From Fimbriimonas ginsengisoli Gsoil 348 (GTDB taxonomy: Bacteria > Armatimonadota > Fimbriimonadia > Fimbriimonadales > Fimbriimonadaceae): a stretch of 64,000 nt of DNA. Position numbers and translations under genes: made by a program. The notes under the pieces were generated by a model, which saw only the letters and a list, made by a program, of their open reading frames with translations, ran no database searches and was not told the DNA's origin. Positions 41,275 to 49,940 of this stretch are shown piece by piece. The first letter of the stretch is position 1. The number at the start of each line of letters is the position of its first letter. The stretch spans positions 2,356,001 through 2,420,000 of the forward strand of contig NZ_CP007139.1 of NCBI RefSeq assembly GCF_000724625.1. The letters run 5' to 3'.

Positions 41275-42473
41275 GGCAGATCGACCGATTGGTCATGAAG
41301 GAGCTGGTCGGCCCCTGGCTTTTCGGGGTCGGGCTATTCGCGTCGCTGCTCATGGCGGCGACGTACCTCAACCGAATCGTCGGTTTCTTCGTCGATCAGG
41401 TTCCGTTGCCGATCCTGGGGCAGCTCATCTTGCTTCTCTTTCCGGCCATTCTCGTAAAGACTTTCACGATGGCGGTGCTACTGGCGGCGTTGCTAGCGTT
41501 CGGACGCCTCAGCTCGGATAGCGAGGTTGTCGCTTTACGCGCGGGCGGGGCCAGCATTTTCCGGATCGTGGTACCCGTGATGGCGTTCTCGTTCATCATT
41601 GCCCTCGTCACGCTCTGGTTCGACGAGCAGGTCGTTCCGTCTGCCACCCAGCGATCGAAGTCGCTCCAGGATCAGATCATCGCGAGCAAGGGAATTAAGG
41701 TGAACCAGCCGTTCGCCCGCCCCATCGTTCAAGACGGCAAGCTCAAAGCCACGATCGCCGCGGAGAACGTCGACATCCTAAGGAACGCCCTCGAAGGGGT
41801 CACGATTATCTCCTACGGCGAGACCGACAAGCTGGGTCCGAATGGTAAGGCGGTAATCGGTAAGGATGGGAAGCCGGTCAAGGAGATCCGAGAGCAGTAT
41901 TACCTTCACGCCAAGGAGATCGTATACGAAGGGCTCACCCAGGCGCTCAAGGACGGTTTCGGGGGCGGCCTCTCTCACTGGAGGGTGCAGGGCGGAATGA
42001 CCCTCGTCCCGGCGGATTATTCGAACGTGATCCACTCCGAATCGGCCTGGCCGGACGAGGTTCCCACGATCCCGCAAAGCTTCGCCGACCTCACCGCCGA
42101 CCGTAAGGACGAGTTCGACCTGATGAGCATGAACGAGCTCAAGCAGGAGATTGAAAAACACCGAGAGTTGAAAGACTGGACTCCGGCCGAGATCTCCAAC
42201 GGCGAATACGGATATTGGAACAAGCTCTCCGTGCCGCTCGCCGCCTTCGTTTTTGGAACTTTAGGGGCGGTTCTCGGCATACGAAACCATAGGACCGGCA
42301 CGGCGTCGGGTTTTGCCCTCGCCATCGCAATCATCTTCGGATATGTGACATTGGCAAATTTTATGAACGTTTGGGCGAGCGGCGGCGTTCTACCCGCGTA
42401 CGTCGCAAGTTTCGCACCGATCTCTTTGGGCTTTATCGCGTCCGGGATAATTATGTGGAGACGAAACGCCTAG
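41271..42473 (+). CDS. LptF/LptG-family permease
   Basis: 400 residues from GTG 41271 (four-base overlap with lptB). The typical start is RLVMKELVGPWLFGVGLFASLLM. Helices in the N-terminal third (NRIVGFFVDQVPLPILGQLILLLFPAILVKTF) and C-terminal third (YWNKLSVPLAAFVFGTLGAVLGI) flank a large beta-jellyroll domain. Two such permeases usually pair; only one is here, so it may act as a homodimer or with a distant partner. Confidence 0.9.
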   Translation: MRQIDRLVMKELVGPWLFGVGLFASLLMAATYLNRIVGFFVDQVPLPILGQLILLLFPAILVKTFTMAVLLAALLAFGRLSSDSEVVALRAGGASIFRIVVPVMAFSFIIALVTLWFDEQVVPSATQRSKSLQDQIIASKGIKVNQPFARPIVQDGKLKATIAAENVDILRNALEGVTIISYGETDKLGPNGKAVIGKDGKPVKEIREQYYLHAKEIVYEGLTQALKDGFGGGLSHWRVQGGMTLVPADYSNVIHSESAWPDEVPTIPQSFADLTADRKDEFDLMSMNELKQEIEKHRELKDWTPAEISNGEYGYWNKLSVPLAAFVFGTLGAVLGIRNHRTGTASGFALAIAIIFGYVTLANFMNVWASGGVLPAYVASFAPISLGFIASGIIMWRRNA

Positions 42474-42488
42474 CGAGGCTCTGAAACC

Positions 42489-44048
42489 GTGGACCTTCTT
42501 CCTCTTGGGTTCCTGATCCTAATCGTCCTGATGTCGGGAGCCATTGCCGTGCTTGCCGACGACCTGGGGCGACGGCTGGGGAAGAAGCGTCTTCACGTGC
42601 GGGGGCTCCGTCCCAAACGGGTGGCGCAGATCGGTACCGCCCTCGCCGGAGTTCTCGTTTCGCTGGTCACGATCCTGATCGTGGCGGCTGGGAGCTCGGG
42701 GGTGCGGCAGTGGATTACTGACGGCCGGCGCGCGATCGGGGAGCGCGACCGGGCCATCGGAGAGCGGGATACGGCCATCAAAGAGCGCGACTCCGCCCGC
42801 CGGGAGCGGGAGCAGACGGAAGCGGGAGTTGCCTTGCTCAACGCGAAAAACTCCGGTCTGCTTAAGATCAACAAGGGGTTGACGAACGAGCAGCTCCGCC
42901 AAAAAGCCGAAATCGCGGAAAAGAAGCGGGAGCTGGATCGTAACAACGCTAAAGTTCTCCGATTGGCTAGCCAGATTCGAGTGGCAAACCTTGAAGTGAA
43001 GCGGGGGCAGACGAGCCTGAATCAGACTCGAACTCAGCTTGGCAACGCCAAGTCCGAGCTGAGGGGTTTCAACGCCCGCCTCGCGGTGGTTCAAAACCAA
43101 TATCACAAACTGATTCAACAGAAGGGCGAGGCCGACTCGGACATCATGCAGCTCGAGTTCGAGAAGAGGAACCTCGATCTGCAAATCGGCGACTTCAAAT
43201 CGCGGATTTCGGGACTGCAGACCCAAATCTCGGGATTGGAACGAGACCAATCGGAAGCGACTCAGAAGCTGAATCAAGCGAAGACCGAGCTTGCGGATAC
43301 TCAGCGGGATCTCGATAAAAGTCAGCGCGAGCTCAGCGCGGTGATGGGCGATCTGAGCGAAGCTCAGCGGGCCGCCGTGACTTACAAGATCATCGGGGAC
43401 CATGCTCGCGACGCGCCCCCGACTTACTTAAAGGGGGAGGAAGTGGCACGACTGTCGATCGAACCCGGGCTCAGCGCGACCAAGGCGGCGGCTGCTCTTC
43501 AGGTGCTGCTCCGTACCGCCCGGACCGCCGCACTCTCCGCCGGCGCGAAGCCGAACGATCCATACCCGGAGGCGGGAATCTTCGAGCATCGCGATACCCG
43601 CACCGGCAGGCAGATTCCGACGGCCGACATCGAACGGGAGATCGTAGCCGGGATCACCGGAGCGAAGGAGCCGATGGTGCTGGTCGCTCTCTCGAGCGTC
43701 AACGCCTTCAAGGGGGAGCCGGTATCGCTCGAGGTCGCCTGGATGCCCAATCCGCTGGTTTACCATCGCGACGAAGTGGTGGCGGAAACGAAGCTGGACG
43801 GCCGCAAAGATCCCGCCGCGATCATGGCCGGGATAAGCGGACTGGGAGTGAAAGTGCGGGATAGGGCAAAGCAAGACAAAATGCTTCCTCGCACCATTCT
43901 GGATTCTACGGCAGCTCTTCCGTCCGAACAGGTATGGCGACTTGTAACCGATGTTAGGCGGAGCGGCGGGTTTGTTCGGTTGCGCGCGGTGGCGGAGAAC
44001 GACACCCGCGCGGGCGATCCGTTGAAGCTTCGGTACGTGATCCGGTAG
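42489..44048 (+). CDS. DUF3084-like coiled-coil membrane protein
   Basis: 519 residues from GTG. Two N-terminal membrane helices (LLPLGFLILIVLMSGAIAVLAD and VAQIGTALAGVLVSLVTILIV) flank GRRLGKKRLHVRGLRPK. A long coiled coil covers about 85-300 and contains a repeated IGERDRAIGERDTAIKERD. The C-terminal domain is globular. This matches DUF3084, found beside lpt genes in Cyanobacteria. Its function is not established; a link to envelope export is inferred from synteny. Confidence 0.85.
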   Translation: MDLLPLGFLILIVLMSGAIAVLADDLGRRLGKKRLHVRGLRPKRVAQIGTALAGVLVSLVTILIVAAGSSGVRQWITDGRRAIGERDRAIGERDTAIKERDSARREREQTEAGVALLNAKNSGLLKINKGLTNEQLRQKAEIAEKKRELDRNNAKVLRLASQIRVANLEVKRGQTSLNQTRTQLGNAKSELRGFNARLAVVQNQYHKLIQQKGEADSDIMQLEFEKRNLDLQIGDFKSRISGLQTQISGLERDQSEATQKLNQAKTELADTQRDLDKSQRELSAVMGDLSEAQRAAVTYKIIGDHARDAPPTYLKGEEVARLSIEPGLSATKAAAALQVLLRTARTAALSAGAKPNDPYPEAGIFEHRDTRTGRQIPTADIEREIVAGITGAKEPMVLVALSSVNAFKGEPVSLEVAWMPNPLVYHRDEVVAETKLDGRKDPAAIMAGISGLGVKVRDRAKQDKMLPRTILDSTAALPSEQVWRLVTDVRRSGGFVRLRAVAENDTRAGDPLKLRYVIR

Positions 44049-44171
44049 TAAGCGGAGAAAATTGGTGCAGGACCTTGGGCGTGATCGTCCATTTTGGGTA
44101 GGCCATTCAGATCAGCTCAACAATCAGGGTGGTCTTAACGTCCGATCATTCGGACTATCCGTAGTCGACCC

Positions 44172-44585
44172 ATGGAAAAGACCGTCCTCGCCATAGACCC
44201 CGGCACCAGCAAGTGCGGAATGGCGCTCGTTCGCCGCGATGGGCAGAACCAAATTGAGCTTCTTTGGCGAGCGGTTGTCCCGCGCGACTCTGTTTTGGGC
44301 AAGCTGGGCGAGTTGCAGCGGATCGCCCCCTACCAGCTCATCATCGTCGGAGGCGGCACCCAAAGCCGGGAGATCGTGAGCGAGATCCGGGAGAAGCATG
44401 TGGGCATCGGGATCCTGGTCGTCGATGAGAAGGATACGTCGATGCATGCCCGAGAGCGTTATTGGGTCCACAACCCGCGCAAAGGGTGGCGCCGCCTCGT
44501 TCCCTCCACCCTCCAGGTTCCCCCGGACCCGGTGGACGATTTCGTTGCCATGATTCTGGCCGAGCGAGTTCTGCTGCATAGCTGA
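44172..44585 (+). CDS. RuvC/YqgF-like RNase H-fold nuclease
   Basis: 137 residues. VLAIDPGTSKCGMALV is the first strand with the catalytic Asp; IIVGGGTQSREI and VVDEKDTSMHARERYW carry later strands with acidic residues; DPVDDFVAMILAERVLL ends the fold. It resembles the small RuvC-like proteins found after DUF3084 genes in Cyanobacteria. It could process pre-16S rRNA (YqgF role) or DNA junctions. The 123 bases before it show no clear promoter. Confidence 0.78.
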   Translation: MEKTVLAIDPGTSKCGMALVRRDGQNQIELLWRAVVPRDSVLGKLGELQRIAPYQLIIVGGGTQSREIVSEIREKHVGIGILVVDEKDTSMHARERYWVHNPRKGWRRLVPSTLQVPPDPVDDFVAMILAERVLLHS

Positions 44586-44617
44586 TCGGAATGCGCCGCT
44601 AAGTCAGAATAGATTCG

Positions 44618-45190
44618 ATGTCACTCCGGCCCCAATTCGAGGAATTTGTCCGGCTAGCCGATGCGACGCGTGCCAAGGCGGCGAAGGTAAAGCCGCTTTC
44701 GGCCGCCAAACTCACATGGAGTCCGGCCGAAGACCGCTGGAGTGTTGCCCGCGTCCTGGATCACCTAAACAAGACGCATGCCCTATGTATTCCGAATTTC
44801 GAGGCCGCGCTGTTATCTGCCTCGCCCGCGGGTACGGAGCGAGACCGGCTGGTCAAGTACGGATTCATGGATAGGGTTTTTGTGAAGATGATGGGGCCTA
44901 CCTTCCCGATCAAGCCGCCAGTGCCGCCAATGTTCGAGCCGGACCAGGCGCCCGACCCGAAAGAAGCCGTGCGTCGATTCTTTGAGCTGCACGACAAGCT
45001 CCGAGCGCTTATCGAGAAAGCTGACGCGTACCAGCTAGCCAAGCTTAAGGTCGTGTCCCCGGTCAGCCCCAAGTTCCGGCCCGGCTTCGTTCCGTACCTT
45101 CACAGCCTTGTCCTTCATGAGGAGTATCACTGGGGGCAGATCGAGGCGCTCCTTGCCGATCCTCGTTTTCCCAAGTCGAAAATTGCGTGA
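44618..45190 (+). CDS. DinB-family protein
   Basis: 190 residues in a four-helix bundle with the metal triad positions His in RVLDHLNKTH and His/His in LVLHEEYHWGQ. The family includes thiol-dependent transferases such as bacillithiol S-transferases. No pathway can be assigned from context. CAGAAT ends seven bases before the ATG. Confidence 0.78.
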   Translation: MSLRPQFEEFVRLADATRAKAAKVKPLSAAKLTWSPAEDRWSVARVLDHLNKTHALCIPNFEAALLSASPAGTERDRLVKYGFMDRVFVKMMGPTFPIKPPVPPMFEPDQAPDPKEAVRRFFELHDKLRALIEKADAYQLAKLKVVSPVSPKFRPGFVPYLHSLVLHEEYHWGQIEALLADPRFPKSKIA

Positions 45191-45261
45191 TCGGCCAGTA
45201 GACGGTCAACCTTCATTCTTCGCATGTTCTTGATGAACTTGGTCGGCCTTTGGGGACTGTC

Positions 45262-45425
45262 CGCAGGTACGAACCAACCTGCGCCTACACGACTTCGCCG
45301 TAAAATGCAGCATCCGTTCCCGACCCTCGGAGAGGTCACAGGAATTAGCCCGGGGTTTCCCACCCCGGGACAAAACGGCCGCCCCTCGACCGACCCTGAA
45401 GGGGTCGCAGAGCCTCTCCAAATGT
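45262..45425. repeat. Dispersed hairpins after the DinB-like gene
   Basis: CGCAGGT / ACCTGCG hairpin at 45262-45283 (also at 22381 and 63597). Then short palindromes GCCCGGGGTTTCCCACCCCGGG and GACCCTGAAGGGGTC of the same kind as at 35665-36330. They fill the gap before the convergent tspO. Confidence 0.65.
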
Positions 45426-45450
45426 TCCAAGAATGAGCCTTCACGGTCGG

Positions 45451-45957
45451 CTAGTGGTTTAGCCGAAAGATCGCCCAGTTTAGCGCCGTCGCATAGGTGA
45501 CCCAGGCTAGGTAGGGGGCGAGTAGCCAACCGGCGGCAGGGCGGATGCGGGCGAACATGACCGTGGTTGCTAAAATCGCCAGCCACAAAAGGCAAATCTC
45601 AAAAAGGCCGATCCGAAGCAGTTGCCAGCCGAAGAAGATCCACGGCCATAGCGCATTCAGCACGAGCTGAACGAAGAACATCGCTAGCGCCCATGTCCTG
45701 CGTCCGCTCGGAACCTCGCCGGGAGGTACCGACCAGACGGTCCATGCCGACCAACCCATCAGCCCATACAAAACGGTCCAGACCGGTGCGAATAACCAGC
45801 CGGGAGGCGCCCAGGCCGGCTTGCTCAAGACGATGTAGGAGAACGGCAGGCTTTGGTTCGTCGCCAACGCGCCGACGAACCCTGCTGCATAACTTGCGGT
45901 GAGAAACAGCAGCAGTGCGATCACCGGATTTCGTCGAGGGACGCTCGCTTCGGCCAT
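45451..45957 (-). CDS. tspO: TspO/MBR-family tryptophan-rich membrane protein
   Basis: 168 residues from ATG 45957 (a TTG at 45969 is less likely). Five helices with the family motifs LSKPAWAPPGWLFAPVWTVLYGLMGWSAW, LNALWPWIFFGW and YLAWVTYATALNWAIFRLN. TspO proteins bind tetrapyrroles and sterol-like ligands and take part in stress signalling. The gene stands alone. Confidence 0.92.
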   Translation of the reverse strand: MAEASVPRRNPVIALLLFLTASYAAGFVGALATNQSLPFSYIVLSKPAWAPPGWLFAPVWTVLYGLMGWSAWTVWSVPPGEVPSGRRTWALAMFFVQLVLNALWPWIFFGWQLLRIGLFEICLLWLAILATTVMFARIRPAAGWLLAPYLAWVTYATALNWAIFRLNH

Positions 45958-46165
45958 AGCCGCTCTCAATATGGCACCTCTAGGGTTAACGTAGCGGGTC
46001 CATTCGTTTGCAAAGCAAGGATTACCGGCCCGTCAGCAAAAGCTTTGCTCGTTCCGATGCTACGCGACGGGTGGGTTAAGACCTTGTCCTTTGAGACCGA
46101 TGCCCGACGGGCGTGACCAGAACTGTTACCTTCACGTCCCGGACGAGGCATGAGCGTCCTTCGAA

Positions 46166-46171
46166 TAGAAT
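46166..46171 (+). promoter_or_regulatory. -10 element TAGAAT, six bases before the vapB start
   Basis: TAGAAT, six bases, then ATG at 46178. The GGAGG there is only two bases from the ATG and too close to act as a normal ribosome-binding site. Confidence 0.5.
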
Positions 46172-46177
46172 GGAGGT

Positions 46178-46402
46178 ATGGAATCGTTTCACACTGAGGC
46201 GACGATTGGTCAGGAGGGTGGTCTCCATCTGGAGCACCTACCTTTTAGGCGTGGTGAACGCGTCCAGGTCACCGTGATCGCGGCGACCCCCGTTTCTGTT
46301 TGGCCTCAAGGCTACTTCTCCGAGACTTTTGGGGCGATTCACGACGATTCCTTCGTTCGTCATCCGCAAGGTGATTTCGAAAGACCTAGGCCTATTCAGT
46401 GA
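46178..46402 (+). CDS. vapB: VapB-type antitoxin
   Basis: 74 residues. EATIGQEGGLHLEHLPFRRGERVQVTVI is a swapped-hairpin (AbrB-like) DNA-binding segment, and the tail DDSFVRHPQGDFERPRPIQ resembles tails that wrap PIN toxins. Four-base overlap with vapC. It represses its own operon in known systems. Confidence 0.8.
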   Translation: MESFHTEATIGQEGGLHLEHLPFRRGERVQVTVIAATPVSVWPQGYFSETFGAIHDDSFVRHPQGDFERPRPIQ

Positions 46403-46800
46403 CGTATCTTTTAGATACCAATACCTGCATTGAGTTTTTGAGAGGACGAAATCACACCCTCCTTGAACGGTTCCGATCGCGAAATCCCAACGAATTATCG
46501 ATTTGTGCCACGGTCCGTTCCGAACTCGTATTCGGGGCTCTCTTGAGTCGTGATCCTGTGCGAGAGTTGGAAATCGTTCGCAAGTTTTCCGACCCACTGA
46601 CCTGCCATCCATTTGACGAGCGTATTGCCGACAAGGCTGCCGAACTGCGGGCGATTCTTGTCAAACAAGGAAACCTCATCGGTCCGTATGACTTGCAGAT
46701 CGCTGCGTCCGCGCTGGAACTGAGGTTGACGTTGGTAACGCACAACCTGAAGGAGTTTGCTAGGGTTCCTGGACTTCCGCTCGAAGACTGGGAGAGTTGA
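46399..46800 (+). CDS. vapC: VapC-type PIN-domain toxin (intact)
   Basis: 133 residues. PIN motifs: Asp in YLLDTNTCIEFLRG, Glu in ATVRSELVFGAL, Asp in GPYDLQIAASAL, and LVTHNLKEFARVPGLPLEDW at the end. These are magnesium-dependent RNases that usually cut tRNA or rRNA. All catalytic acids are present, so this is the only complete toxin-antitoxin pair in the window. Confidence 0.9.
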   Translation: MTYLLDTNTCIEFLRGRNHTLLERFRSRNPNELSICATVRSELVFGALLSRDPVRELEIVRKFSDPLTCHPFDERIADKAAELRAILVKQGNLIGPYDLQIAASALELRLTLVTHNLKEFARVPGLPLEDWES

Positions 46801-46885
46801 ATGGAGTCCTCCCATATCTCCGGAGTTATAAGGGCTGCAATGAAGTCGTCGCCTCGCCGATCCGATCATAAGGAAAACTAGAGAG

Positions 46886-47656
46886 GTGCTCGCCGCTTTC
46901 GCCCTTCTGACTGTCATGACCGATCCGACGCCGCTTACGCGGGCGCATGCGCATAACGATTACGAGCATGCCCGGCCGCTCGAGGATGCGCTCGAGCAGG
47001 GGTTCTCCTCGGTGGAGGCGGATATCTACCTCGTCGAGGGCGAACTGCGAGTGGGACACGACCGGAAAGATCTCGTGGCAGGACGAACATTGGAGAAGCT
47101 CTACCTTGACCCGCTCTTGGAGCGAGTAAAGGCTCGGAAAGGTCACGTCTACCAAAAGGCCGAACGGTTCACGTTGCTGGTGGACATCAAGGCAGACGGC
47201 GAGGCGATTTATGCCGAGCTTCGCACGCGGTTGCCCAAATATCGCGCGATGCTATCCGAATACGCCAACGGGCGAAGACGATCCGGCGCCGTCGATATCG
47301 TTCTCTCGGGCGACCGTCCGGTAAAGAAGCTGGTGGCCGACAAGCGCCGGTGCATGTGGCTGGACGGAAGGCTCGACGATGATTACGCCGGGGAACGACC
47401 GTCGGCCATTGCCCCGCTCGTCAGCTCCAGCTTTTCGCCCCTCTTCTCATGGCGTGGGGTCGGCCCGATGTCGGATACGGATCGGACCAAGTTGACGGAC
47501 ATCGTGAGCAAAGCCCACCGGCAGGGCCAGCAAGTCCGGTTCTGGGGCGCGCCCGACAAGCTCGCGGCATGGCAACTCCTGTACAACGCGGGCGTCGATC
47601 TCATCAACACGGATGACCTAAAGGGCCTGGCATCCTATCTCCGATCCCGGTCGTAA
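46886..47656 (+). CDS. Glycerophosphodiester phosphodiesterase / PI-PLC-like TIM barrel protein
   Basis: 256 residues from GTG, with AAGGA about 12 bases upstream. HAHNDYEHARPLEDAL and FSSVEADIYLVEGELRVGHD carry the two His and acidic residues of the PI-PLC/GDPD active site; WGAPDKLAAWQLLYNAGVDLINTDDL is the closing barrel strand. The layout is closest to the AIM6-like branch. A short hydrophobic start (LAAFALLTVM) is not a clear signal peptide. Confidence 0.75.
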   Translation: MLAAFALLTVMTDPTPLTRAHAHNDYEHARPLEDALEQGFSSVEADIYLVEGELRVGHDRKDLVAGRTLEKLYLDPLLERVKARKGHVYQKAERFTLLVDIKADGEAIYAELRTRLPKYRAMLSEYANGRRRSGAVDIVLSGDRPVKKLVADKRRCMWLDGRLDDDYAGERPSAIAPLVSSSFSPLFSWRGVGPMSDTDRTKLTDIVSKAHRQGQQVRFWGAPDKLAAWQLLYNAGVDLINTDDLKGLASYLRSRS

Positions 47657-47664
47657 CGCGCTAA

Positions 47665-47913
47665 ATGATTGTCGGCTTACCCGTCCTGTTTTTGGGACTT
47701 CTGTTCGATGCCTTTAACATCGTCTGGTCCTTACAGGCGTTGCGCGGCGACGGCCTCCGCCCCTCCGCCGTTCGGGGTCTTCCCCTGTATTTCTATGCCT
47801 TTGCGGCGGTGATCATCTTTGAAAGCATTCTCACTGCTGCCATCGCCTTCTTTGGTCTCACGGTCTGGCACTGGTTCTGCGCCTACCGCATCCGACAAAG
47901 CGCCAAGGTGTAA
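47665..47913 (+). CDS. Small two-helix membrane protein
   Basis: 82 residues with helices IVGLPVLFLGLLFDAFNIVW and LYFYAFAAVIIFESILTAAIAFFGL. It starts eight bases after the phosphodiesterase gene and is probably co-transcribed. No family recognised. Confidence 0.6.
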   Translation: MIVGLPVLFLGLLFDAFNIVWSLQALRGDGLRPSAVRGLPLYFYAFAAVIIFESILTAAIAFFGLTVWHWFCAYRIRQSAKV

Positions 47914-47914
47914 T

Positions 47915-48088
47915 GTGGCACTGGCTTCCAGCCAGTGGGTCCCATGTCCTTCCAGGACATGGCGAACGTACGTTCGCCGGGGGCGGGTTTGGAGACCGAC
48001 GGTCCGGGAGTGACCTTTTGAGTCTAAATATTGGGCAGGCGCTCCGCGCTGGGGAAAAGCGCGAAGAGCTTCGCGCACTCCCAAAAGG
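47915..48088. repeat. TCC-loop hairpin repeat plus GC-rich inverted repeats
   Basis: 47915-47978 is identical over 64 bases to 37841-37904. 48008-48088 holds an imperfect inverted repeat around TGACCTTTTG and nested GCGCTCCGCGC / GCGCGAAGAGCTTCGCGC stems, probably ending the convergent transcripts of 47665 and mtnA. Confidence 0.8.
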
Positions 48089-49081
48089 TCAGAGACTCGA
48101 AATGTCTCGTTCCGAGAGGAACGAATATGGGCCGCTGTGGACGCCTTCTTCGGTGATGATCGCGTCGATCAGGGTGCCCGGCGTGACGTCGAAGCCGGGG
48201 TTGAAGACATGGCAGGCTTCCGGCGCGATCTGAATTCCCTCGATGTGGGTGATCTCCTCCGCTCCGCGTTCTTCGATCGGGATCGCGTCGCCATTCGGCA
48301 GCTTAGTGTCGAGAGTCGACGTCGGCGCGGCGATGAAGAACGGGATTCCGTGGTGGCGGGCAAGGACGGCGAGGGAATAGGTGCCGATCTTGTTGGCGGT
48401 GTCGCCGTTGGCGGCGATCCGATCGGCGCCCGCGATGACACAGTCGACCCTCCCATCCCGCATCAGGGAAGCGGCGGCGCTGTCGGCGATGCTGTGGAAC
48501 GGAATCCCCTCTTTCGTCAGTTCGTAGGCGGTAAGACGTAGCCCTTGCTGGCGGGGGCGTGTCTCGCAGGACCAGACGTGGATCTCCTTGCCGGCGTCGT
48601 GCGCCGATCGGATGACACCGAGTGCGGTCCCGTGGCCGGCGGTGGCGAGAGCGCCGGTATTGCAGATAGTGAGGACGTTCCAGCCGGGGTGAATCAGCTC
48701 TTGGCCATGGCGTCCGATCGCGAGGTTCATCTCGTAATCCTCGTCCTCGACCTTCTTTGCCTCGGCTAGGACCGCTTCCGCGTTAAGCGAAGGGAGCGCC
48801 ATAATTCGGTCGATCGCCCAGAAGAGGTTGACCGCGGTGGGGCGGGATGCGGCGAGCTCCTTGGCCGCCTCGTCCATATCCGCGCCGTTCGCCGCCGCCA
48901 ACGCAAGCCCATAAGCGGCGGCGACGCCGATCGCGGGCGCCCCTCGTACGACCATGTCGCGAATCGACTCCGCCACCTGGTGGTGGTCGGCGAGGGGAAT
49001 CCACTCTTCCCGGGTGGGCAGCCCGCGCTGGTCCAGCATCGAAAGCCGCCCGTCTTCCCAGCGCATCGAGGTCAATCTCAT
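48089..49081 (-). CDS. mtnA: S-methyl-5-thioribose-1-phosphate isomerase MtnA
   Basis: 330 residues. VVRGAPAIGVAAAYG, ICNTGALATAGHGTALGVI, SCETRPRQQGLRLTAYEL and IAGADRIAANGDTANKIGTY cover the active site, with the catalytic Cys (CETRP) and Asp (GADRI). It isomerises methylthioribose-1-phosphate to the ribulose form in methionine salvage. TAATCT at 49088-49093 lies six bases before the ATG and just past the sigma factor stop, so it may have its own leaderless promoter as well as readthrough. Confidence 0.95.
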   Translation of the reverse strand: MRLTSMRWEDGRLSMLDQRGLPTREEWIPLADHHQVAESIRDMVVRGAPAIGVAAAYGLALAAANGADMDEAAKELAASRPTAVNLFWAIDRIMALPSLNAEAVLAEAKKVEDEDYEMNLAIGRHGQELIHPGWNVLTICNTGALATAGHGTALGVIRSAHDAGKEIHVWSCETRPRQQGLRLTAYELTKEGIPFHSIADSAAASLMRDGRVDCVIAGADRIAANGDTANKIGTYSLAVLARHHGIPFFIAAPTSTLDTKLPNGDAIPIEERGAEEITHIEGIQIAPEACHVFNPGFDVTPGTLIDAIITEEGVHSGPYSFLSERDISSL

Positions 49082-49087
49082 GCGAAC

Positions 49088-49093
49088 AGATTA
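49088..49093 (-). promoter_or_regulatory. -10 element TAATCT, six bases before mtnA
   Basis: Minus strand: TAATCT, GTTCGC, ATG (49081). No Shine-Dalgarno. Confidence 0.45.
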
Positions 49094-49097
49094 CTGA

Positions 49098-49700
49098 TTA
49101 GGATCGCCGATTACCGAAGGCGCCGCTTTGCAGAAGGATCTCTCTCAGCAAACGCCGCCCGCGGTGAATGCGCGATCGAACGGTGCCGATCGTCGTTCGC
49201 TGGATTTCAGCGATCTCCGAGTACGACATGCCGTCCAGGTCGCACATGGTGATCGCGTCGCGGTAGACGTCGGGAAGCTCGCGCAGCGCCTTGTGGAGCT
49301 GCGTACGCAGCTCGTCTTGAAGCACTTCTTGGTCGGGGGACGGGCCCTCGTCCGGGATCGGGAGCTCCTGAACTTCACCGTCGCTCGGCGAGATCATCGA
49401 GTTCAAAGACTCGGCCTTTCGGATCGGGTTGTCCCGCCGCCGAGAGTCCAAGTAGGCTCGTTGCATGATCCGCAGCAGCCAGTTCAAAAACGGCCGGCCC
49501 GGGAGATAGCTGTCGAACCCCTTCCATGCCTTTACGTACGTGTCCTGCATGAGGTCCTCGGCGTCGGCCGGGTTTCTGGTGAGTTGGAGCGCCATGGTGT
49601 AAGCGCGCCGGCGAGTCTGCCCCATCATGTCCTGAAATCGCTGGAGATCGGTATCGGTTCGCGGCAGGGTTAATATTGGGGAGGCTTCGATTACACACAT
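49098..49700 (-). CDS. ECF-type RNA polymerase sigma factor
   Basis: 200 residues. Region 2: AYTMALQLTRNPADAEDLMQDTYVKAWKGFDSY, FLNWLLRIMQRAYLDSRRR. Region 4: LPDVYRDAITMCDLDGMSYSEIAEIQRTTIGTVRSRIHRGRRLLRE. No anti-sigma gene is adjacent; the neighbour is mtnA, 16 bases downstream. The linker between regions is acidic and about 40 residues long. An extended -10 and a leader hairpin lie upstream. Confidence 0.92.
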   Translation of the reverse strand: MCVIEASPILTLPRTDTDLQRFQDMMGQTRRRAYTMALQLTRNPADAEDLMQDTYVKAWKGFDSYLPGRPFLNWLLRIMQRAYLDSRRRDNPIRKAESLNSMISPSDGEVQELPIPDEGPSPDQEVLQDELRTQLHKALRELPDVYRDAITMCDLDGMSYSEIAEIQRTTIGTVRSRIHRGRRLLREILLQSGAFGNRRS

Positions 49701-49722
49701 GCTGGTTCTCCTTGCTCGGAAT

Positions 49723-49744
49723 GGAACTGGCTCGTGCCAGTTCC
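49723..49744 (-). promoter_or_regulatory. Leader hairpin of the ECF sigma gene
   Basis: Perfect 9-bp stem GGAACTGGC / GCCAGTTCC with a 4-base loop, 22 bases before the sigma start and inside the predicted 5' leader. Possible control of translation, or an operator. Confidence 0.5.
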
Positions 49745-49771
49745 CACTTTAGAGGACATCGCTGCTTCGAA

Positions 49772-49780
49772 ATTATATCA
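49772..49780 (-). promoter_or_regulatory. Extended -10 promoter of the ECF sigma gene
   Basis: Minus strand TGATATAAT (TGnTATAAT), a perfect extended -10. The start point would be near 49765, giving a leader of about 65 bases. The surrounding ATATCA / TGATAT half-sites could hold a regulator. Confidence 0.6.
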
Positions 49781-49940
49781 CTGAATATTGATATGTTGCT
49801 CGGTTCGAAGTTTGCCGACCCTTTTCTAGGGTCCTTTCGTGGGTCGATGTTCCCAGCCGGACGATTCCTGGGGTTAACGAGTTGTATAGTTCGCACACCT
49901 AAGACTCGCCTACACATGGTGCGGCTACCTTCGAAAGAGC

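Noticed and set aside
45966-46151. Minus-strand frame of 61 codons before vapB, ending GPVILALQTNGPATLTLEVPY
   Set aside because: The end looks protein-like, but there is no start context, no family and an equally open frame on the other strand. It may be a gene remnant.
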